Assembly (NCBI GenBank): GCA_050741915.1
Contig: JBOGEX010000037.1
Coordinates: 1-10,213 of the forward strand
DNA: 10,213 nucleotides
Direction of reading: 5' to 3'
From: JACCTH01 sp050741915
Lineage (GTDB): Bacteria > Actinomycetota > Acidimicrobiia > Spongiisociales > ZC4RG35
Both the position numbers and the translations under genes were made by a program. The notes beneath the pieces are model-generated. The model was not told the origin of the DNA. It saw nothing but the letters and a program-made list of their open reading frames with translations, and ran no database searches. Every line of letters starts with the position of its first letter. The first letter of the stretch is position 1. Of the stretch, positions 5,117 to 10,213 are shown piece by piece.

Positions 5117-7480
5117 GTGTTCAAGTTTCGTCTGGCCAGCAAACTGGCGATGGCCAGCATTCCCATCGGGCTGGTGGCGTTGCTCGCCGGAGGCTATGTC
5201 GCCTGGACGTTTCTCCAGGGTGCGGAAGTCCAGGAGGAGACTTCCCGCGCCTCGACCGTGGCCAGCGAGGCCATGGCCGCACTCGGAACGTTGTGGTCCG
5301 AACAGCATCTCATCAACACGCTCGTGCTTCGTCCCGATCAGGTGGATCCGGGCAACCTCGAATCCTCTCGCCTTCAGACCGATCTCGCCCTGTCCAACCT
5401 TCAAAGCGCCGTCGACCATTACGCCTCCTCTGCCGGGGAATTGACGAGCGAGACTGCAAGCCGCATCGAGTCTGATGCCGCTGAGCTCGACGCTTGGCTC
5501 ACCGACGTGCGCCAAGTGGAGCGCTTCACCGCTGCGGCCGCGGCCGGGTACAACACCGCCACCGATCTCCTATTCGACATCATTTCCCAGGTCTCGCTCA
5601 ACCTTCCCGACCGCCTCAAGGCCCAGGATGTCGGCGCCGCCGAGGCGTTGGCCGAGGCTGCCAGCGTTTCGTTCCAGCAAGAGCAGGTGGTGCGGACCTT
5701 CATCGCCCAGGGCGAGGAATCGCAACGGCAACTGGTCGAATCGGCCCTGAACCTGCGGGAACGTGAAGTTCGGGGGTGGCAGGAGCGTGCGGCCGCCTCG
5801 TCGGAGACTGCGGCCCAGGAACTCGCCGCTCTCGCCGCCATGGAAGAGGCTGTCACGGGGCGACCGGCTGCCGAGGTGGTCGATATCAACGGCTTTCCGG
5901 CCGACCGCAACGAAGTCTTGATCGTCGCCGCCGACCGTCTCGCTGCCCAGGCTGCGGACGCGGCTCAGATCGACGCTGACGAGGCTCGGGAGCGGGCACT
6001 TCTCGTAGCCGGCGTCGTCGGATTCATAATTCTCCTCACTGCCTTTGCGACCGTCCGGATTGAACGGTCGCTTGTCCGGCGGGTCCGGGCCGTCACCGCC
6101 TCCGCCCGTCGCGTAGCAGACGTCGAACTCCCCAATCTGGTCTCAGCGCTCCGTAACCCCGATGATGCCAACGCCGCCACGGCAGCATCGAGCGCGGTTC
6201 GGATCAAAGATGCCGGCGCCGACGAGGTGGGCGACCTGGCCCGTTCGTTCTCAGCTCTCCACGGCACTTTGATGGATGTCGCCGCCCAGCAGATGGACAT
6301 CTTGCGGAAAGGAGTGTCGGAGATTTTCGTCACCCTCGCCCGCCGCAACAGCTCTTTGGTCGACCGTCAGCTGGCCTTGATCGACAAACTCGAGTCGAAG
6401 GAAGAGGATCCGGAGACTCTGGCCGGGTATTACCGCCTCGACCACCTCAGCACCCGCATGCGTCGCAACGCCGAGAGTTTGCTGGTGCTGGCCGGAGCGG
6501 AGAGCCCACGGATGTGGGAGAAGCCCCTCGAAGTGGGTGACGTGGTGCGTGCTGCACTTGGCGAAGTCGACGAGTACCAGCGGATCGACATCCTCGCTCT
6601 CGAGCCGGTCAAGGTGTCCGGACACGTCGTCTCCGACATCGCCCATCTTCTCTCCGAGCTTCTCGACAACGCCACTCAGTTCTCACCGCCGACCGAGCGG
6701 GTGCGTGTGGCCGGTCTATTCGACGAATCGGGCTATCTGCTCACTATCTCCGATCATGGAATCGGCATCAGCGACGATCGGATCGCCGAGCTCAACCAAC
6801 TCCTCAGCCATCCTCCGGTTCTCGGGCTGGCACTCGAGCCCACTCTGGGTCTGTACGTCGTTGCCCGGTTGGCAACTCGGCACGGGATGCGAGTGCGCCT
6901 GGCCCGGGGCGTGCCCGGTACAACCGTTCGCATCACGGTGCCTCGAGCGTTGTTGGAGACCTCAACTGCTACCCGGGCCGACGACGGCGGCCGCATCCGC
7001 AACGAGCCCTCGACTGGTCTCCGGCAGGCCAGAGAGACGCCACGGGTCTCGGTGCCGTCGCGGCTGGCGTCGAGTCACGCCCCGCCTCTCGTGCGCCCGG
7101 CCACCCAACCGGTGACGGCTTCGCCCGTGCAGCCGATGCCAGCCGTTCCCACCCCCTCGCATCTCCCCGGGCGAGTAGTCGAAGCGAACCCAGCCAACGG
7201 GCAGCGGGCGACGGCGGCTCCGGCCCCCCAACCTGCTCCTCCCCGGCCCAACCCGGTGCCTCGCCAGTACGATCCCAATCGCGAACTTCCCACCAGGGTG
7301 CCGGGGACCTCGTTCCTAGACGATGGCACGGTTCCGACTTCGAAAGCCTCCGAGATCGGCCCTGACGGAATCAAGGCTGCCCTCAGCGCCTTCCAGACGG
7401 GCCGGGACTCGGCCGGCAAACTGGGCGACGCTCCGAGGGGCAATCCCGCCGCCAGCAATGAGTCGGGGGTGACGGAATGA
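5117..7480 (+). CDS. cvnA: CvnA-type sensor histidine kinase-like protein of a conservon
   Basis: This 787-residue protein has a first membrane helix (about 11-33), a large mostly helical outer domain (about 35-292) resembling nitrate/nitrite-sensor-type domains, and a second helix (about 294-313). A HAMP-like linker follows (about 314-390). RLDHLSTRMRRNAESLLVLAG-like residues at 440-460 are the conservon version of the phosphoacceptor region, with His443 the candidate. The ATPase domain shows LLSELLDNATQFSPP (511-525, Asn518), DHGIGIS (546-552) and PTLGLYVVARLA (575-586). From about 617 the tail is Pro/Ala-rich and disordered, ending in a short ALSAFQTGRDSAGK segment (755-768) like the conserved C-terminal tail of these kinases. 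Known conservon partners follow directly. It should sit in the membrane and signal to the downstream proteins rather than to a response regulator. The next gene overlaps by ATGA. Confidence 0.88.
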   Translation: MFKFRLASKLAMASIPIGLVALLAGGYVAWTFLQGAEVQEETSRASTVASEAMAALGTLWSEQHLINTLVLRPDQVDPGNLESSRLQTDLALSNLQSAVDHYASSAGELTSETASRIESDAAELDAWLTDVRQVERFTAAAAAGYNTATDLLFDIISQVSLNLPDRLKAQDVGAAEALAEAASVSFQQEQVVRTFIAQGEESQRQLVESALNLREREVRGWQERAAASSETAAQELAALAAMEEAVTGRPAAEVVDINGFPADRNEVLIVAADRLAAQAADAAQIDADEARERALLVAGVVGFIILLTAFATVRIERSLVRRVRAVTASARRVADVELPNLVSALRNPDDANAATAASSAVRIKDAGADEVGDLARSFSALHGTLMDVAAQQMDILRKGVSEIFVTLARRNSSLVDRQLALIDKLESKEEDPETLAGYYRLDHLSTRMRRNAESLLVLAGAESPRMWEKPLEVGDVVRAALGEVDEYQRIDILALEPVKVSGHVVSDIAHLLSELLDNATQFSPPTERVRVAGLFDESGYLLTISDHGIGISDDRIAELNQLLSHPPVLGLALEPTLGLYVVARLATRHGMRVRLARGVPGTTVRITVPRALLETSTATRADDGGRIRNEPSTGLRQARETPRVSVPSRLASSHAPPLVRPATQPVTASPVQPMPAVPTPSHLPGRVVEANPANGQRATAAPAPQPAPPRPNPVPRQYDPNRELPTRVPGTSFLDDGTVPTSKASEIGPDGIKAALSAFQTGRDSAGKLGDAPRGNPAASNESGVTE

Positions 7481-7896
7481 GCGCCGGGGCGTCCAACCTC
7501 AACTGGCTGATCGGGCGCTTCGTCGACGCAGTGCCAGCCGTGCGCAAAGCGGTCGTCGTCTCCTCCGACGGACTGGCAATGGCGGTTTCTCTTGATGTCG
7601 ATCGAGAGTCAGCCGATCGGCTCGCCGCTGTTGCCTCGGGAATGATCGGGCTGGCCTATGGCTCGACGGGACGCATGGGGGCAGGAGCCGTTTCCAACGT
7701 CATCGTCGAGATGACGAATGGCTGGCTCTTTGTCACGGGCATTAGTGATGGTTCATTGCTCTGCGCGCTCACCACCCGTTCGGTCGACATTGGATCGGTC
7801 GCCTATCAGATGGCCCTCTTTGCCGAGAGAGCCGGCCAGGTCCTCACGCCGGAAGTACGCGAGGAGCTGAAGATGGAGCTGGTGTCGAGCGAGTGA
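7477..7896 (+). CDS. cvnB: Roadblock/LC7 domain protein (CvnB)
   Basis: A 139-residue single roadblock/LC7 domain, typical of conservon CvnB proteins. The start reads LNWLIGRFVDAVPAVRKAVV (8-27), followed by SSDGLAMAVS (29-38), the usual signature; GWLFVTGISDGSLLCALT (82-99) is the central strand region. Roadblock proteins are dimerising platforms that bind small GTPases, MglB being the best-known bacterial case, so it probably binds the CvnD GTPase, as a regulator or adaptor, and the CvnA kinase. It has no signal peptide and is cytoplasmic. The ATG overlaps the stop of cvnA (ATGA) and its own stop overlaps the next start (GTGA), indicating translational coupling and matched synthesis. Confidence 0.93.
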   Translation: MSAGASNLNWLIGRFVDAVPAVRKAVVVSSDGLAMAVSLDVDRESADRLAAVASGMIGLAYGSTGRMGAGAVSNVIVEMTNGWLFVTGISDGSLLCALTTRSVDIGSVAYQMALFAERAGQVLTPEVREELKMELVSSE

Positions 7897-8273
7897 GCGA
7901 AACCGCCGACGCGCTCGGGGCCGGAAGGCTCGTTCGCCCCTACACGATGACCGGGGGTCGGACCGGTCGCGACCTACCACAAATCGCCCTCGAAGCGCAG
8001 GTCGTGTCGACTCGGGCCGGGCTCGAGAATCGCCACCTCTATCGATTCGAAGCTGCTCGCATCATCGACATGGCACAACGTCAGCTCGCGCTGGTCGAAC
8101 TCGCTGCACATCTCGATGTGCCGGTCGGCGTCGTCCGGGTCGTGACCGCCGACCTGGCGCGGCGGGGAGCGATTCAGATCATGGACCCGCCCACCGGTAT
8201 GACCACCGGCCTCGACGGTTATCAGTACACAACTCTCCTCCGGAAGGTGCTCGATGGAATCAAGAGCCTCTGA
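7893..8273 (+). CDS. cvnC: DUF742 protein (CvnC)
   Basis: A 126-residue DUF742 protein. The diagnostic RLVRPYTMTGGRT is at 12-24. The rest (about 50-125) looks like a winged-helix fold: a helix around ALVELAAHLDVPVGVVRVV (66-84), then ADLARRGAIQIM (86-97) and a C-terminal helix. The exact biochemical role of DUF742 is not known to me; the fold suggests a protein-binding or DNA-binding adaptor within the conservon complex. The start is GTG 7893 in a GTGA overlap, supported by position and by the family N-terminus. Its last 20 bases overlap the GTPase gene. Confidence 0.92.
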   Translation: MSETADALGAGRLVRPYTMTGGRTGRDLPQIALEAQVVSTRAGLENRHLYRFEAARIIDMAQRQLALVELAAHLDVPVGVVRVVTADLARRGAIQIMDPPTGMTTGLDGYQYTTLLRKVLDGIKSL

Positions 8274-8841
8274 CGGCCCCCGTCTGACTCCGGTCAAGAT
8301 CGTCGTCGCTGGCGGTTTCGGTGTCGGTAAGACCACCTTTGTCGGAGCCATCTCGGAGATCGAGCCACTTCGTAGCGAAGCGGTGATGACGCAGGAGAGC
8401 GCGGGCATCGACGAGTTGTTCGAAGGCAACACCAAGACCACGACCACGGTGGCGATGGATTTTGGACGGATCAGCCTCAAGGGCAATCTCGTGCTCTACC
8501 TCTTTGGCACGCCGGGCCAGGATCGTTTCCACTTCATGTGGCACGAACTCTCCAAGGGGGCGATTGGGGCAATTGTCCTCGTCGACACCCGGCGACTGGA
8601 GGCGTGTTTTGCAGCTGTCGACTTCTTCGAGAAGCAGGGCGTTCCCTTCCTGGTCGCCGTCAACACCTTCAATGGAGAAAAGCTTCATTCCCTCGACGAA
8701 GTGGCCACGGCTTTGGCGATCAATGCCTCAGTTCCCATGCTCTATTGCGATGCTCGCCACCGGCTCCAGGTACAAGGCGCTCTTTTGCAGTTGGTCGAGC
8801 ACGCCCTGACAAGGGCGCTCGAGGGGGCTGCGGCGCCGTGA
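8254..8841 (+). CDS. cvnD: Conservon small GTPase (CvnD)
   Basis: A 195-residue Ras-like GTPase of the bacterial conservon type. It shows the P-loop GGFGVGKTT (20-28), a threonine-rich switch I (KTTTTVAMDFG, 61-71), switch II with GTPGQDRF (85-92), NTFNG (137-141) in place of the classic NKxD, and a CDAR segment (165-168). The NTFN form and GTPGQ are usual in this family, so they are not defects here. The protein has no lipid-modification motif and should be soluble, recruited by the roadblock protein. GGAAGG (8242-8247) lies six bases before the ATG, inside the DUF742 gene. Its stop overlaps the next start (GTGA). It is expected to be the switch of the system; the effector is unknown. Confidence 0.93.
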   Translation: MESRASDGPRLTPVKIVVAGGFGVGKTTFVGAISEIEPLRSEAVMTQESAGIDELFEGNTKTTTTVAMDFGRISLKGNLVLYLFGTPGQDRFHFMWHELSKGAIGAIVLVDTRRLEACFAAVDFFEKQGVPFLVAVNTFNGEKLHSLDEVATALAINASVPMLYCDARHRLQVQGALLQLVEHALTRALEGAAAP

Positions 8842-9509
8842 CCCAGTGGCCGGCTGGGCGGGGCGAGGCCAGCGACCTGACAGTTATCGACATCGATTCG
8901 ATCCATCGTGATCTCGACGAAGCGCGGGGGCGGCTGGCGGAGGCGGAATGGGCCTTGGCGCACCTCGGCTCGTCGGATGCTCCGCTCGAGGGCCGGCTCC
9001 AGAAGTTGATCTCGGCGGCGCGCGACGAGGCGGCCCTGATCAGGGCCGAAGCTCGCCAGCAGGCCGAAACGCTGGTGCGCGAGGCCGAGCGCTTGCGGGC
9101 AATGGCCCAACAGGCGGCCGCGGGCGGGAGCGAACAGGCCAAAAGACAGATTGCCCAGAAGGTGAGCGAGATGGTGGCCAACGCCGATCAGCTCAGGATC
9201 AACGCCGAAAGACGGGCGGCGGAGATCATCAAAGAGGCCTCGGAGAGTGTGGCGCCGGCTCAGGCTCGCACCGACGAGCTGGTCCGTTTGATCGCTCGCC
9301 AGGAGGTTGAGCTCGGGGAGCTGCATGCGATGGTGAAAGAGGCCCGCGCCCAGGCAGACTCGATCATCCGGAATGCCCAGGTCGAGGCGGTGGCTCGGGT
9401 GGAGGAGTTGACCGAGCGAGCGCGCCAGCGACTAGATGCCGCCCGCATCGAATCCGAAAGGATCGTGGCCGCCGCTCACGATCGGGCCCGACGCCTCAAC
9501 CAGACTTGA
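8838..9509 (+). CDS. Coiled-coil protein, fifth gene of the conservon operon (DivIVA-like in appearance)
   Basis: The GTG at 8838 overlaps the GTPase stop (GTGA) and gives 223 residues. The open frame extends further upstream, but only inside the GTPase gene. After a short N-terminus (1-19) almost the whole chain (about 20-220) is predicted to be alpha-helical coiled coil, rich in Ala, Glu and Arg, broken near AAAGGSEQ (93-100) and APAQ (139-142). Segments such as ALIRAEARQQAETLVREAER and IIKEAS resemble the C-terminal halves of DivIVA/Wag31 proteins, but the DivIVA N-terminal membrane-targeting domain is not recognisable. There is no signal peptide. Position and coupling argue for a scaffold, polar-localisation or effector role with the GTPase. 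Coiled coils give weak homology, so the family assignment is low-confidence; the gene itself is secure. Confidence 0.8.
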   Translation: MTQWPAGRGEASDLTVIDIDSIHRDLDEARGRLAEAEWALAHLGSSDAPLEGRLQKLISAARDEAALIRAEARQQAETLVREAERLRAMAQQAAAGGSEQAKRQIAQKVSEMVANADQLRINAERRAAEIIKEASESVAPAQARTDELVRLIARQEVELGELHAMVKEARAQADSIIRNAQVEAVARVEELTERARQRLDAARIESERIVAAAHDRARRLNQT

Positions 9510-9530
9510 GCACCCCCGTTGCCTTGGCTT

Positions 9531-9574
9531 TCTACGCCTCAAACGCGGTCTCAGAGCCGCGTTTGAGGCGTAGA
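9531..9574. terminator. Perfect 18-bp inverted repeat after the conservon operon, probable terminator
   Basis: TCTACGCCTCAAACGCGG (9531-9548) and its exact reverse complement (9557-9574) flank an 8-base loop. Pairing can be extended outward by a G-U and an A-U pair. It lies 21 bases after the coiled-coil stop and before the next gene. No T run follows on either strand, so it is not a textbook intrinsic terminator; U-less hairpins have been proposed as terminators in actinobacteria. The stem is long and perfect and could alternatively be a protein-binding site or a mobile-element relic. Confidence 0.6.
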
Positions 9575-9633
9575 GACAGGATCAGAGGAGCAACGGTCTA
9601 GAAACCAGACGACCGCTGCGTCACGATCAGGGA

Positions 9634-10213
9634 GTGACTTTTGATGAGCTCCTGCGCCAAACCACCGCTCGGCAGTACGGAGTAATCGGTCGCCGCCAGA
9701 TCCGCGCCTTCGGAGGAACGCGTACCCAGGTCGCACATCGAATCGCCAAAGGCATCCTCCTTCCAGTCACTCCCGAGGTCCTGGAACTGACCGGCTCGCC
9801 ACCCTCAGACGCCAAGATTGCCTTGACCGCGGTCCTCGACGCACCGCCTGGCGCAGTCTTGTCGCACACCAGTGCTGCCGCCTGGTGGCAACTTCCTGGC
9901 TTTCGCATCGACCAGAACGATCTCCACGTTCTCATCCCCCAACAGGGAACGCCGAGACGGGGCCGGCTGTCGATCATTCACTATCACAAGGATTTGCCGC
10001 CTGGAGAGCTCATGACATTGAATGGAATTCCGATCACCTCGCCTGCCCTTACGATCTTCCACCTCGCCGCGATCCTGAGCCTCCAACGCACCACCCGTGC
10101 GTGTGACAACGGTTGGTCGATGCGGCTCTTCGACGGTCTCGACCTTCCCCACCTGCTGAAACGACTGGCCTCCTCGGGACGAAACGGGATTGGCCCAATG
10201 CGTCAGATTCTCA
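9634..10213 (+). CDS. AbiEi-antitoxin-like / DUF559-type protein, 5' part (cut by the window edge)
   Basis: An open frame of 193 codons runs from GTG 9634 to the end of the window without a stop. It starts MTFDELLRQTTARQYGVIGR, then QIRAFGGTRTQVAHRIAKG (22-40), the winged-helix domain of AbiEi-type antitoxins. SHTSAAAWWQLPGF (77-90) and DLHVLIPQ are the family marks of actinobacterial proteins combining this domain with a DUF559-like nuclease domain, which would lie beyond the window. The next in-frame stop upstream is TAG 9571 and no other start lies between, so 9634 is the likely start, but AGGGA touches the GTG and is too close to be a good ribosome site. AbiEi is the antitoxin of the type IV AbiE system; whether a toxin partner follows cannot be seen, and many such proteins are solitary. 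It is separated from the conservon by the inverted repeat. Confidence 0.75.
   Translation, partial: MTFDELLRQTTARQYGVIGRRQIRAFGGTRTQVAHRIAKGILLPVTPEVLELTGSPPSDAKIALTAVLDAPPGAVLSHTSAAAWWQLPGFRIDQNDLHVLIPQQGTPRRGRLSIIHYHKDLPPGELMTLNGIPITSPALTIFHLAAILSLQRTTRACDNGWSMRLFDGLDLPHLLKRLASSGRNGIGPMRQIL

Noticed and set aside
8254..8841. Apparent loss of the NKxD and DxxG motifs in the GTPase
   Set aside because: NTFN and GTPGQ at these positions are usual for conservon-type GTPases, so they do not indicate an inactive protein.
8260..9326. Long minus-strand frames opposite the GTPase and coiled-coil genes
   Set aside because: They lack any domain and lie over genes with clear motifs and coupled starts on the plus strand.
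1..10213. CRISPR arrays, tRNA or rRNA genes, insertion sequences
   Set aside because: No direct repeat series, no cloverleaf or rRNA-like stretch, and no transposase motif was found on either strand by reading.

Overview
The window reads as chromosomal DNA from a high-GC actinobacterium. The main evidence is a complete 'conservon' (cvn) operon, a gene set known mainly from Actinomycetota, together with frequent GTG/TTG starts, 4-base start/stop overlaps and two TANNNT-N6-GTG (leaderless-type) gene starts. Placement below phylum is not possible by eye; an Acidimicrobiia-like lineage is a guess.

Layout. (1) 1-392, minus: the N-terminal part of an extended-SDR NAD(P)-dependent epimerase/reductase, broken by a frameshift near 277-284 and running off the left edge. 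(2) 577-2568, plus: a three-gene redox cluster made of a cupredoxin lipoprotein with all four type-1 copper ligands, a 12-helix membrane protein with histidine motifs like those of haem-copper oxidase subunit I, and a lipoprotein c-type cytochrome. (3) 2530-4963, minus: a MASE1-PAS-histidine kinase whose 3' end overlaps the cytochrome gene by 39 bp tail to tail, preceded by an EVE-domain protein gene. (4) 4958-5116: a divergent intergenic region with three consecutive hairpins, one a perfect 11-bp palindrome over the EVE start. (5) 5117-9509, plus: a five-gene overlapping operon of CvnA sensor-kinase-like protein, CvnB roadblock/LC7 protein, CvnC DUF742 protein, CvnD small GTPase and a coiled-coil protein. 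(6) 9531-9574: a perfect 18-bp inverted repeat closing the operon. (7) 9634-end, plus: the start of an AbiEi-antitoxin-like / DUF559-type protein, cut by the window edge.

How the parts may work together. The conservon genes are expected to form a membrane-associated signalling complex in which the kinase-like CvnA works with the roadblock protein and the GTPase, loosely similar to a eukaryotic G-protein switch; the fifth coiled-coil gene is translationally coupled to it and may be its scaffold or effector. The redox cluster looks like an outward-facing electron-transfer unit: two lipid-anchored carriers, one copper and one haem, flanking a probable haem-binding membrane protein. The histidine kinase has no response regulator in the window, so its target is unknown.

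The most interesting items are the redox triad, the fifth gene of the conservon, and the structured region in front of the EVE gene. All family assignments are by motif recognition; no search was run.
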